A stretch of 64,000 nucleotides of DNA from Nonomuraea harbinensis (GTDB taxonomy: Bacteria; Actinomycetota; Actinomycetes; Streptosporangiales; Streptosporangiaceae). A program made the translations under genes and the position numbers. The stretch is taken from assembly GCF_019396385.1 (NCBI RefSeq), contig NZ_JAHKRN010000048.1, forward strand, positions 1 through 64,000, given 5' to 3'. Below the pieces are notes generated by a model. It was not told the origin of the DNA and made no database searches. It worked only from the letters and a program-made list of their open reading frames with translations. Positions 51,489 through 59,808 of the stretch are shown in pieces; the stretch's first letter is position 1, and each line of letters starts with the position of its first letter.

Positions 51489-53792
51489 GTGGGGTCGTCG
51501 GAATCGTCCACACATCTGGTCTATCTGGTGACGTACTGGCGGGAGTGGCGGGCGTGGGGGCCCGGGGGCGGCGAGGCGGACGACCGCATCATCAGGGAGC
51601 TGCTCGAGTCGAACGGGGGCGCCGAACCCGGGGTGTGGCTGACGACGTCGCCCGACGGCCTGCTCGACCAGGTCACCTGGCGCACCGGCGACGCCGCGCT
51701 GCGGGAGCTCGACCGGGGCAACGCGAAGGTCGACCAGGCGTACCGGGAGATCGAGGCCGGCTACCTGGACGCGGCCGACAGCCTCCACTGGTACCACGTC
51801 CTGATCCACCCCGACCACGAAGTGGGGCCGTTCAAGCGGGAGGGCGGGGGCGGGAAGCCGTGGATCCTGTTCGACATCCAGTTCCGCAACCGCTGGAGCT
51901 CGCGGATGATGTTCATCGGCGTCAGCTTCTGGGTCGGCGATCCGAACTGGATCCCCGGCGAGGCCCTGGGCCGCGCACCGCGGGAGACGAGCGCCCACCG
52001 GCGGCACGAATGGTTCATGCGCTGCGAGCGGCAGGCCCGCACCCACGTGAGAGCCCACTTCCGCAAGGCGAAGCAGGACATCAGGGAGTACGAGGCCCCG
52101 GAGTTCTGGATCGCGCTGGAGGACAACGGCACGGGGGACCGGCCGAGCCTGAAGAGCGCGCGTGACCTGTACGAGGTGGTGCACGGAGGTGCCACGTCCG
52201 GTGGGGCGCGCAGGCGCTTCCCGCTGCGCCGGCTGCTCGGTGGCGCCGGCGCCACGGAGCTGAGCAGCGCGGACGTGTGTGTGGAGCCCGCCCGGCGCGA
52301 CGACCGCACGGTACGCGAATGCTACGTGGTGCTGCCCGACACGCCGCATCTCAACGGCACGGTCGTGGGGGAGCGATTACGTCCCGCGGTGGCGGGGCTT
52401 CTGACCCTGGAGGCGCTGGCCGCCTCCGGCAACGACATCCGCGAGCAGCTCCAGGTCTGGCGCGAGCACGCGATGATCTACCAGCACGCCGCCCGCACGG
52501 CCGGGGCCCTGTGGGACGGGGTGGCCACCCACCTGCCGATCCGGCGCTGGTGGCGGCTGAACCGCGCGCACCGGGCGGTGGAGCTGATCCACCTGATGCT
52601 GCTGCAGGGCATGGCGGACCTCGCCGACGTGGCCAGCCACGTCGACGAACGGGTGAGCCGGATCGAACGGCTGGAGCACCTCGCCGACGAGCGGTTCGCC
52701 GAGACGCTCGGCTGGGCGGGCCGCGGGCTGCGGGAGGCGCTGGCCGACGCCAGCCACTTCACCGAACTCAAACGGTTCGGCTCGCGGGCGCGGGACGTCG
52801 CCGACCGCGCCACCGAGCAGTACAAGAACCTGCTCGAGTCGATGGCGCACGCCTTCGACGAGCGCCGGGTCAGGGAGCTGGAGGTGCTGCAACGGGCGGG
52901 CTTCTGGCTGAGCATGACGATAGGCGCCTTCGCGGTCCTCACCTTTATGGACTTCTTCATGGAGATCGAACACAAGCAGGTCGTGGACGACCTGTTCATG
53001 GCGGACCGCCGGCTGCACGTGATGGTGTGGGGCGTCCTCGGCCTGCTGACCGCGATCGTGCTGGGCGTGACGGCGAAGTCGCTGTGGTCGCAGCGGATGG
53101 GGTCGAGCTGGTTCCACCGGACGTTCCGGCGGCTGGAGCGCTATCTGCGCCTGTCGTCCACCCGCGAACTGGAGCTGCTGCGCGGCCGTATCACCCGCAC
53201 GCGCGAGGACACGTGGAAGGGCCGCGACCAGGACCTGGCCGACCGCTTCGCGGACCTGTGGGACGAGTCGGCGCGCGCCGTCGCGGCCAACTCGTCGGCC
53301 AGGCCGCAGCCGCCGCGCCGGGCCGGGCGGTCCGGGGGACCGTCCGGCTGGCTGGACGCGCGATGGGTGGCCCTGCGCGGTGTGCGCTGGTCCGGCCGCG
53401 ATCTGGCCACGCAGCGCCGCGACATCGAGGCGCTGATCGTGCGCACTCTCCTGCTGGCGGAGCGGACGCCGACGCTGCGCCGGTACGGGCTGGTCCGGCT
53501 GGCGCTGCTGCACCGGCACTGCGGGCGGCTGCCCGGCAACTGGTTCGGCGAGTTCGACGGGGTGTCGAGGTCGGAGCTGCGGATGGTGTTCACGACCGCC
53601 GGAGGCAGCGCGGAGATCGCGGACAAGGTCGACAAGCGGATGGCGGAACGGATCGCCCACACCAAGGCGGTCGAGGCGGGCCGGGTCGACGACCGGGCCG
53701 CGCCCGCCGGCAAGATCAGGACCGCTCGGGAGCTGCTGGAGGCGATCGAGCAGGAACTGGTCCGGCCCGACCTGCCGGGGCTGGCCGCGTGA
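51489..53792 (+). CDS. Unrecognised 767-residue protein with two membrane helices
   Basis: I do not recognise the family. The N-terminal part (about 1-270) is soluble and Trp/Arg-rich. Residues about 300-480 are helical with heptad-like stretches (DVASHVDERVSRIERLEHLADERF). Two hydrophobic helices at about 485-507 (AGFWLSMTIGAFAVLTFMDF) and 527-550 (VMVWGVLGLLTAIVLGVTAK) are joined by a short charged loop. A C-terminal soluble domain of about 210 residues follows. A coiled-coil followed by a two-helix hairpin recalls CorA-like architecture, but no GMN motif is present. A rare TTA codon occurs near 52377. The GTG start has GAAGGGGGG upstream. It is 79 bp behind the Clp-like gene and may be its partner. 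Confidence 0.65.
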   Translation: MGSSESSTHLVYLVTYWREWRAWGPGGGEADDRIIRELLESNGGAEPGVWLTTSPDGLLDQVTWRTGDAALRELDRGNAKVDQAYREIEAGYLDAADSLHWYHVLIHPDHEVGPFKREGGGGKPWILFDIQFRNRWSSRMMFIGVSFWVGDPNWIPGEALGRAPRETSAHRRHEWFMRCERQARTHVRAHFRKAKQDIREYEAPEFWIALEDNGTGDRPSLKSARDLYEVVHGGATSGGARRRFPLRRLLGGAGATELSSADVCVEPARRDDRTVRECYVVLPDTPHLNGTVVGERLRPAVAGLLTLEALAASGNDIREQLQVWREHAMIYQHAARTAGALWDGVATHLPIRRWWRLNRAHRAVELIHLMLLQGMADLADVASHVDERVSRIERLEHLADERFAETLGWAGRGLREALADASHFTELKRFGSRARDVADRATEQYKNLLESMAHAFDERRVRELEVLQRAGFWLSMTIGAFAVLTFMDFFMEIEHKQVVDDLFMADRRLHVMVWGVLGLLTAIVLGVTAKSLWSQRMGSSWFHRTFRRLERYLRLSSTRELELLRGRITRTREDTWKGRDQDLADRFADLWDESARAVAANSSARPQPPRRAGRSGGPSGWLDARWVALRGVRWSGRDLATQRRDIEALIVRTLLLAERTPTLRRYGLVRLALLHRHCGRLPGNWFGEFDGVSRSELRMVFTTAGGSAEIADKVDKRMAERIAHTKAVEAGRVDDRAAPAGKIRTARELLEAIEQELVRPDLPGLAA

Positions 53793-53805
53793 GCGAGCCG
53801 GGCGC

Positions 53806-53934
53806 TCAGGGGACGCGCCAGGTGTCGCCGGAGTCGAACAGGTGCCTGAGGTCGCCTTGGCCCTTCTGCGCCACCGCTTCGTCGAGCTGGCTGGTCATCA
53901 GGGTGTCGTAGGCCGGGCGGCGGGCGCGGCGGGC
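53806..53934 (-). pseudogene. Inverted C-terminal remnant of a KorB-like oxidoreductase beta subunit
   Basis: The minus strand reads RPAYDTLMTSQLDEAVAQKG and ends SGDTWRVP before TGA, clearly homologous to the C-terminus at 2-127 (RPAYDTLMTSQLEEAVAQKG, GGDTWRIG). By my count the DNA agrees at about 84 of 105 aligned positions, with differences in the first two thirds mostly at third codon positions. An in-frame stop lies just upstream and no start codon or remaining gene precedes it, so it is a gene remnant in inverted orientation. Confidence 0.75.
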
Positions 53935-54004
53935 TCAAGAGGGTCTGGGCCACTGGCACAGAAGAGGCCGGTCGGTCGCCGGGCCCACTGGACACTTGGC
54001 TAGT

Positions 54005-54020
54005 CGTTAACCCATTAACG
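54005..54020. promoter_or_regulatory. CGTTAR-N4-YTRACG site 1
   Basis: It reads CGTTAACCCATTAACG, a perfect inverted repeat with a 4-bp spacer, 85 bp before the SDR start at 54106. It is the best member of the four-site family found across 54-61 kb. Confidence 0.6.
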
Positions 54021-54063
54021 GCTAAAAGTCAGCGGATACGGCTTCCTGGAGCGGTGTAGTCGT

Positions 54064-54079
54064 CGTTAGCATCCCGTCC
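54064..54079. promoter_or_regulatory. CGTTAR-N4 site 2 (half-conserved)
   Basis: It reads CGTTAGCATCCCGTCC. The left arm and spacer match site 3 (shared 11-mer CGTTAGCATCC on opposite strands); the right arm is degenerate. It lies 26 bp upstream of the SDR start. Confidence 0.45.
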
Positions 54080-54105
54080 AAAGACAATGAGGTCGGGAGG
54101 CTTCC

Positions 54106-54870
54106 GTGGGGCGTTCGCTCGAAGGGATGCCGGTGCTCGTCACCGGGGGCGGCTCTGGGATCGGCGAGGCGGTGGTCCACCGGCTGGTCAAGGCCGGTGC
54201 GAAGGTGACACTCGCGGGCCGGCGCGCGGACCGGGTCGAGGCGGTCGCCAGGCAGGCGGGCTCCGGCGCGTGCGGCGTCGTCGCCGACGTCACCGTGGCC
54301 GCGGACCGCGAGCGCATGGTCGCACGGGCGGTCGAGCACGGCGGCGGGCTGGAAGCCGTGGTGCACGCCGCGGGCAACATGTACCGAGGCGCGCTCGAAG
54401 ACCTCGACGAGCAGGCGCTGCACGACGTGTTCGCCTCCAACACGATCGGCCCCATGATGCTGACCGCGCTCGCCCTGCCGCACCTGCGGGAGCGCTCCGG
54501 CGCCGTGGTCTTCTTCGGTTCCGTGCACACCCAGCGCGCCTTTCCCGGCGCGTCCCCGTACGCCGCCACGAAGGGCGCGCTGGAGACGCTGACCGGCGTC
54601 CTGGCCGCGGAGCTGGGACCTCAGGGCGTGCGGGTCGGCTGCGTGCGGCCCGGCGGCGTGCTGACCGAGATCAACCAGCGGGCCGGGCTCATGGACGACG
54701 CCACCGCCGCCGAGCGCATGCGCTCGCTCGGCCCCGCCCACGCGCTCGGCCGGGCGGGCACCGCGGCCGAGGTCGCCGAGGCCGTCGGATACCTGATCAC
54801 GGCCGAGTGGGCGACCGGCGGCGTGCTCACCATCGACGGCGGCCTCGGCCTCGGCGTCACCAACGCCTGA
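54106..54870 (+). CDS. SDR family oxidoreductase
   Basis: The 254-residue protein has TGGGSGIG, GRRADRVE after strand 2 suggesting NADP preference, HAAGN in place of NNAG, Ser in FFGSVHTQRAF, catalytic YAATK and a C-terminal GGVLTIDGG. The GTG start follows GGGAGG. It is convergent with the second Liv operon and carries the same upstream motif as that operon, so it likely acts on the same compound class. Confidence 0.87.
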   Translation: MGRSLEGMPVLVTGGGSGIGEAVVHRLVKAGAKVTLAGRRADRVEAVARQAGSGACGVVADVTVAADRERMVARAVEHGGGLEAVVHAAGNMYRGALEDLDEQALHDVFASNTIGPMMLTALALPHLRERSGAVVFFGSVHTQRAFPGASPYAATKGALETLTGVLAAELGPQGVRVGCVRPGGVLTEINQRAGLMDDATAAERMRSLGPAHALGRAGTAAEVAEAVGYLITAEWATGGVLTIDGGLGLGVTNA

Positions 54871-54957
54871 CGCGCGCACGGGCCGGTGCGCGGCGCGGTC
54901 CTCGCCTTCACCGGCGGTGGGCGCGTGGTGGGGACACCACGCGCCCTTCCGGTCGTG

Positions 54958-56178
54958 TCAGGACGCGGACTTGCCGGGCTCCAGCCAGTCCTCGCTGACG
55001 AGCTTCCACGCGGAGCCGTCCCACTCCGCGACCTTCGCGCCGGTCGTCCCGACGTGCCCGCCGCCGGCGGCCGGGCCGAAGGTGATCGGCGGGTAGATGC
55101 CGGACGCGTGCTCCTTGAGCGACTCGGCGGTCTTCTGGAAGCTCGCCCAGCTCAGGTCGTCGCCCATCCGGTTCACGATCTCGAAGAAGATCTTCGTGTT
55201 GGCGTACGCCTGCAGGGCGTAGGCGCTGCCGGCCTGGTCCGGCGCGACGGCCTGCTGGGCGGTCCGCCACGCCGCCGCCTCCGGGGCGTCCGACGTCGGC
55301 AGCTCGGAGATGAACGTGCCGTAGATGCCCTTCGCCGCGGGCCCCGCCGGCCCGACCGTGCCCGCGCTGCCCGTGGTCACGGTCGAGGAGGTGCCCATGA
55401 TCGTGGGCTTCCAGCCCAGCTCGCCGACCGCCTTCATGATCAGCGCCGACTGCGTGTTGTCCGTGCCGAGCACGATGGCGTCCGGCTTCGCCTCCCGCAC
55501 CTTCAGTACGGCGGAGCTCACCTCGGTCGAGTTGGGCTCGGTCGTCTCGTTCGCGACGACCTCGACCCCCGTGGCCGCGGCCTCCTCCTTGACCCCGTCC
55601 CGGATCGCGTGGCCGAGCTCGTTGTCCTGCCCGATGACGGCGACCTTCTTGACGTCCTTGCCCGCCAGGAAGTCCACGATCACCCTGGCCTGGTCACGCT
55701 GGCTGGTGCCGAGCAGGAACACCGAGTCCTGCTCCGGGTCGGGCGGCAGCACCGGCGCGAACAGCGGCATCCCCTTCTGCGCCAGGTAGGGGTAGCTGCC
55801 CGGGATGTTGGCCGACCCGGCGGGGGAGACGACCGCGTACACCTTCTCCTGGTCGCCCAGGCGGCGGATGTTGGCGACGCTGCGCGCCGCCTCGAACCCG
55901 TCGTCGAGCACGACGAGCTTCACCTGGCGCCCCAGGACGCCGCCCTTGTCGTTGATCTCCTTGACCGCCGCGTTCAGCCCGGCTTCGAAGCCCTTCCCCG
56001 AGGTGGCGGCGCCGCCGGAGAGCGGCAGGGTGGTGCCGATGGTGATGGTGTCGTCCGTGACACCCTGCACCGTCCCGCCCGCGTCCGACGGCGCGGCCGC
56101 CTGGGACGAGCAGCCCGCGACGGCGAGCGCGGTCAGCAGGGCGGGCAGGGCGGTGAGCGGGAACCGTCGTGGCCTCAT
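54958..56178 (-). CDS. LivK-type ABC transporter substrate-binding lipoprotein
   Basis: The 406-residue protein has a lipoprotein signal (LPALLTALAVAGCSS) and the HAAT binding fold: ITIGTTLPLSGGAATSGKGF, AVKEINDKGGVLGRQVKLVVLDD, ARSVANIRRLGDQEKVYAVV, MKAVGELGWKPTIMG. It ends the five-gene operon LivH, LivM, LivG, LivF, LivK. The operon and adjoining amidohydrolases share a regulatory motif, so the ligand is more likely a cyclic amide or aromatic or alicyclic acid than an amino acid, but this is inference. Confidence 0.87.
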   Translation of the reverse strand: MRPRRFPLTALPALLTALAVAGCSSQAAAPSDAGGTVQGVTDDTITIGTTLPLSGGAATSGKGFEAGLNAAVKEINDKGGVLGRQVKLVVLDDGFEAARSVANIRRLGDQEKVYAVVSPAGSANIPGSYPYLAQKGMPLFAPVLPPDPEQDSVFLLGTSQRDQARVIVDFLAGKDVKKVAVIGQDNELGHAIRDGVKEEAAATGVEVVANETTEPNSTEVSSAVLKVREAKPDAIVLGTDNTQSALIMKAVGELGWKPTIMGTSSTVTTGSAGTVGPAGPAAKGIYGTFISELPTSDAPEAAAWRTAQQAVAPDQAGSAYALQAYANTKIFFEIVNRMGDDLSWASFQKTAESLKEHASGIYPPITFGPAAGGGHVGTTGAKVAEWDGSAWKLVSEDWLEPGKSAS

Positions 56179-56209
56179 GGGACCCTCCAGTCAGAATGGT
56201 GCTAGTGGT

Positions 56210-56917
56210 TCAGCCGAGGTAGGCGCGGACGAGGTTCTCCGAGTCCGCGAGCTCGTGGGCGGGGCCCGAGGTGTGCACGGCTCCGCCGGCGAGCACGTAC
56301 GCGCGGTCCGCGATGTCGAGCACGGCCGAGTTCTGCTCGACGAGCAGGAACGCGGTGCCCGACTCCGCCCGCAACCGGGCGACCAGCCCGAGCAGCTGGG
56401 TGACCAGGATGGGCGCGAGGCCGAAGGACATCTCGTCCACCATCACCAGGCGCGGCCGGCCGAGCAGCGCCCTGGCGACGGCCAGCATCTGCTGCTGGCC
56501 GCCGGACAGCGAACCGGCGGGCGCGGCCAGCTTGTCGCGGAGCGCGTCGAACACCTCCAGCAGCCGCTCCTCGTCCTGGGCGACGTCCCGGGCGCCGCGC
56601 CCGCGGGCGGTGGCGCCCAGGCGCAGGTTCTGCCGCACGGTGAGGGACGAGAGGATGCCGCGGCCCTCGGGGACGTGGCCGAGGCCGAGCCTGGCCCTGG
56701 CCTCCGGCGGCCGCCCGCCGAGCGTGGCGCCGTCGAAGCTCACCGAGCCCGACCAGGTGGGCAGCACGCCGGAGACGGCGCGCAGCGTCGTGGTCTTGCC
56801 CGCGCCGTTGACCCCGAGCAGCGCGACGATCTCGCCCTCCGCCACGTCGAGGTCGACCCCGCGCAGCACCGGGACCCGGCCGTAGCCGGAGGTCAGCTCA
56901 CGAATCGACAGTAGCAA
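56210..56917 (-). CDS. LivF-type ABC transporter ATP-binding protein
   Basis: The protein of about 235 residues has Walker A GVNGAGKTT, the LivF-typical GHVPEGRGILSSLTVRQNL, signature LSGGQQQ, Walker B LVMVDEMSFGLAP and H-loop EQNSAVL. TTG 56917 is used (LLSIRELTSGYG), which overlaps livG by 20 bp. An in-frame start at 56947 would extend the overlap with an unlikely leader. Confidence 0.87.
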   Translation of the reverse strand: MLLSIRELTSGYGRVPVLRGVDLDVAEGEIVALLGVNGAGKTTTLRAVSGVLPTWSGSVSFDGATLGGRPPEARARLGLGHVPEGRGILSSLTVRQNLRLGATARGRGARDVAQDEERLLEVFDALRDKLAAPAGSLSGGQQQMLAVARALLGRPRLVMVDEMSFGLAPILVTQLLGLVARLRAESGTAFLLVEQNSAVLDIADRAYVLAGGAVHTSGPAHELADSENLVRAYLG

Positions 56918-57668
56918 CGCCGGCTCCCAGGTAGGCCTTGACGACATCGGGATGGGCGAGGACCTCGGCCGGAGTGCCGTCCGCCAGGATGCGCCCGAAG
57001 TGCAGCGCCGCGACCCGCGGGCACAGCCGCGAGACGAGCTCCAGGTCGTGCTCGATGATCAGGATGGACAGCTCGTCCCGCTCGCCGATCTCGGCCAGCG
57101 GCGCCACCATCCGGTCGACGTCGGCCGCCGACAGTCCGGCGGCGGGTTCGTCCAGCAGCACGATGCGCGGCCGCGGAGCCAGCGCGCGGACGACTTCGAC
57201 GATCTTCTGGCTGCCCAGCGGCAGGTTGCCGGCGGGCTCGGCGGCGCGTGCGGCCAGCCCGAAGGCGTCGAGCAGCTCCCGGGCCCGCTCCCTGGCGGTG
57301 CGCGCCCCGCGCGAGACCCCGAGGAAGTCGGCCAGCCCACCGCCCGGGGGCAGCCCGGCGTCCAGCCCGGCCAGCACGTTCGCCTCGACCGACAGCTCGG
57401 CCACCAGCCGGGGAGTCTGGAAGGTCCGGCGCACGCCTCTGCGGGCCACGACGGCCGGGCGGCCGGCGCGTACGGGCTCGCCCGCGATCCGCACCGACCC
57501 CGCGACCGGCCGCACATAGCCGGTCACCACGTTGAACACCGTCGTCTTGCCCGCGCCGTTCGGGCCGATCAGCCCGGTGAACCCCGTGCCGACGGCGAGG
57601 TCGACGCCCTTCAGCACCTCGTTGCCGCCGAAGCGCACGGCGATCCCGGACAGTTCGAGCGCGTTCAT
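56898..57668 (-). CDS. LivG-type ABC transporter ATP-binding protein
   Basis: The 256-residue protein has Walker A GPNGAGKTT, RRTFQTPRLVAELSVEANVL, a LivG-type signature LPLGSQKIVEVVRAL, Walker B VLLDEPAAGLS and H-loop EHDLELV. ATG overlaps the LivM stop by 4 bp. It forms the second ATPase of the importer. Confidence 0.87.
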   Translation of the reverse strand: MNALELSGIAVRFGGNEVLKGVDLAVGTGFTGLIGPNGAGKTTVFNVVTGYVRPVAGSVRIAGEPVRAGRPAVVARRGVRRTFQTPRLVAELSVEANVLAGLDAGLPPGGGLADFLGVSRGARTARERARELLDAFGLAARAAEPAGNLPLGSQKIVEVVRALAPRPRIVLLDEPAAGLSAADVDRMVAPLAEIGERDELSILIIEHDLELVSRLCPRVAALHFGRILADGTPAEVLAHPDVVKAYLGAGVATVDS

Positions 57669-58681
57669 CGGGCGGCTCCCGTCAGGTCGGCCTGCCCGGA
57701 CACGGGCGGCGGTTCGGGCGCCGGCGGGGCCGGGCGCCTGGCCCGCAGCCGGGCGGGCAGCGAGGCCAGCCCGCGCGGCAGGAACGCGATCGCCAGCGCG
57801 AGAATCAGCCCGTACACCAGCCGCTGCCAGCTCCCCAGGTCCTGCAGCAGGTCACGCAGCACCACCACCACGACGGCGCCGAGGAACGGCCCGGCGACGT
57901 AACCCACGCCGCCGAGGAACGCGATGACCAGGAACTCGATGAGCAGCCCCATGTCGAAGATCTCCGGCGTCAGGTACGACAGGCACTGCGCGTACAGCGC
58001 CCCCGCGATGCCCCCGATGAACGCCGACAGCGCGAAGGCCAGCAGCTTCGTCCGCATCGGGCTCACCCCCAGCGACGGCGCGGCGATCTCCGCGTCCCGC
58101 ACGACCCGCAGGCGCCTGCCGAGCCCGACGCGCCCGATGCGCATGACGACGGCGGTGGTGACGGCCGCCACGGCGAGGCACAGGTACCAGCGGCTGCCGT
58201 CGACGTCGATCCCGGGCAGCACCACGGCCTGCACGGCGGTGCCGGCGATGCCGCCGGTGACCGGCGTGGCCTCCACGAACACGCGGATCATCAGCTCGGC
58301 GAACGCGAGCGTGGCGATCGCCAGGTAGAAGCCGCGCAGCCGGGTGGCCGGCAGCCCGATCAGCACCCCGAACAGCGCGGCGACCAGGCCCGCGGTGACC
58401 GCCGCGAGCGGCCAGGCCCAGCCCTGCGCGACCAGGTATGTGGTCGCGTACGCCCCGACGCCGAGGAAACCGGCCTGGGACAGCGCGATCTGCCCCGACC
58501 ATCCCATGATCAGGACCAGCCCGAGCCCGGCCGTGGCCGTCACCATGACCAGGCACGCCTGGAACAGCAGGTACGGGTTGACCAGGCCGGGCAGTGCGAG
58601 CAGGACGAGCGCCGCCGCGACGGCGCCGGCCACGCCGGCGACCCGCCGGGGCGAGCCGGAGAGCAGCGCGAGCGGTGTCAT
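57665..58681 (-). CDS. LivM-type ABC transporter permease
   Basis: The 338-residue protein has about 10 hydrophobic segments. It carries the LivM motifs GWSGQIALSQAGFLGVGAYAT and LRGFYLAIATLAFAELMIRV, and the coupling region RDAEIAAPSLGVSPMRTKLLAF. A Pro-rich cytoplasmic tail ends the protein. The start shares one base with the LivH stop. In contrast to the first Liv system at 29-34 kb, the permease and ATPase genes are all separate here. Confidence 0.87.
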   Translation of the reverse strand: MTPLALLSGSPRRVAGVAGAVAAALVLLALPGLVNPYLLFQACLVMVTATAGLGLVLIMGWSGQIALSQAGFLGVGAYATTYLVAQGWAWPLAAVTAGLVAALFGVLIGLPATRLRGFYLAIATLAFAELMIRVFVEATPVTGGIAGTAVQAVVLPGIDVDGSRWYLCLAVAAVTTAVVMRIGRVGLGRRLRVVRDAEIAAPSLGVSPMRTKLLAFALSAFIGGIAGALYAQCLSYLTPEIFDMGLLIEFLVIAFLGGVGYVAGPFLGAVVVVVLRDLLQDLGSWQRLVYGLILALAIAFLPRGLASLPARLRARRPAPPAPEPPPVSGQADLTGAAR

Positions 58682-59541
58682 CAGACCTCCCGGACCTGGT
58701 GGCGGCCGAACAGCCCCTGCGGCTTGATCGACAGCACCACGACGATGGCCAGCAGCGCGATCGCGGTCTTGCTCGACGTCGAGATGTACGCGCCCGCCAG
58801 GTTCTCCGCCACGCCGAGCGCGAGCCCGCCGACGAACGCCCCGGTGATGCTGGAGAACCCGCCGAGCGTCGCCGCGACGAAGCCCTTGATGAGCAGCCCC
58901 GAGCCGTTCTGGTCGGTGAGCAGCGAAGCCTGCCCCTGCAGCAGCAGCGCGATCGTGGCGATCGCCCCCGCCAGGGCCCACGAGGTGCGGAACACCGTCG
59001 TGACCGAGACGCCGAGCAGCCTCGGCGTCACGCGGTCCTCCGCGATCGCCTGCATCCGCACGCCGAGCGGCGTGCGGAAGAAGAGGATGAGCCCGGCCAT
59101 CACCGCCAGCCCGGCCGCGATGCTGAGCAGCTGCTCGTACGCCACGACCTGCCCGGCCACGGTGAACGAGCCCGCGAACGGGGAGTCGATCTTGCGGGGC
59201 TCGGATCCCCACACGAGCTGGACGACCGCGTTGATCACGACGAAGACCGCGATCGTCATCAGGACCGTGGCGAAATGGTTCTCCGCCAGGATCGGACGGA
59301 TAGCCGTTCGTTCCACCACTACGGACAGCGCGACGCCGATGAGCAACCCGATCGGTACCGCAAGCCACCATGACAGGTGCGCGCCGTCGATGAGCGCCCA
59401 GGTGCAGAAAGCCGGAAACAATCCCAGCTCAGCCATGGCGAAGTTGGGTACGTCGGTCGCCTTCAGCACGAGGACCATGGCCAGTGCCATGAGGGAGTAC
59501 CAGCTCCCCGCCTGCAAGCCGCTGATGATCTGTTGCCACAC
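58681..59541 (-). CDS. LivH-type ABC transporter permease
   Basis: The 286-residue protein has the LivH N-terminus QIISGLQAGSWYSLMALAMVLVLKAT and NFAMAELGL, and the coupling helix AIAEDRVTPRLLGVSVTTVF. The GTG start is preceded by GGAGG. It is the first gene of the operon. A CGTCAG-N4-CTAACG inverted repeat lies 23 bp upstream of the start. Confidence 0.87.
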   Translation of the reverse strand: MWQQIISGLQAGSWYSLMALAMVLVLKATDVPNFAMAELGLFPAFCTWALIDGAHLSWWLAVPIGLLIGVALSVVVERTAIRPILAENHFATVLMTIAVFVVINAVVQLVWGSEPRKIDSPFAGSFTVAGQVVAYEQLLSIAAGLAVMAGLILFFRTPLGVRMQAIAEDRVTPRLLGVSVTTVFRTSWALAGAIATIALLLQGQASLLTDQNGSGLLIKGFVAATLGGFSSITGAFVGGLALGVAENLAGAYISTSSKTAIALLAIVVVLSIKPQGLFGRHQVREV

Positions 59542-59563
59542 GGTTACGCCTCCAGCCGCTAGT

Positions 59564-59579
59564 CGTCAGGATGCTAACG
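59564..59579. promoter_or_regulatory. CGTTAR-N4-YTRACG-like site 3 (Liv operon)
   Basis: It reads CGTCAGGATGCTAACG (minus strand CGTTAGCATCCTGACG), 23 bp upstream of livH. Its left half on the minus strand is identical to site 2 over 11 bp. Confidence 0.6.
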
Positions 59580-59808
59580 TCCAATGGGAAGACGCGACAG
59601 TCCCGATTTGGCAACGACGCGGCGAGGCGGGAGCGAGCGGAGCGCGGTCAGGCGGCCCGGCCTGCGGGCACGCGAAAACGGCGCCCATCGTCAGATGGAC
59701 GCCGTCGCGATCCTGATGCGGCCCGGCCGCCGGATCGGCGGGCGGGGCCGTCGGGCGGATCCGGGGGTCCGTCCGCCGAGAACCGCCGGACGCCCCCGCG
59801 TCAGCGGA

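Larger units (their letters stand above)
53793..54105. other. Intergenic region of 313 bp
   Basis: It holds the inverted oxidoreductase remnant (53806-53934) and two CGTTAR-type inverted repeats (54005-54020, 54064-54079) before the SDR gene. I see no intact gene. Confidence 0.6.

Noticed and set aside
51489..53792. CorA-type magnesium channel
   Set aside because: A coiled-coil and two-helix hairpin are present, but there is no GMN motif and a large C-terminal domain follows the helices.
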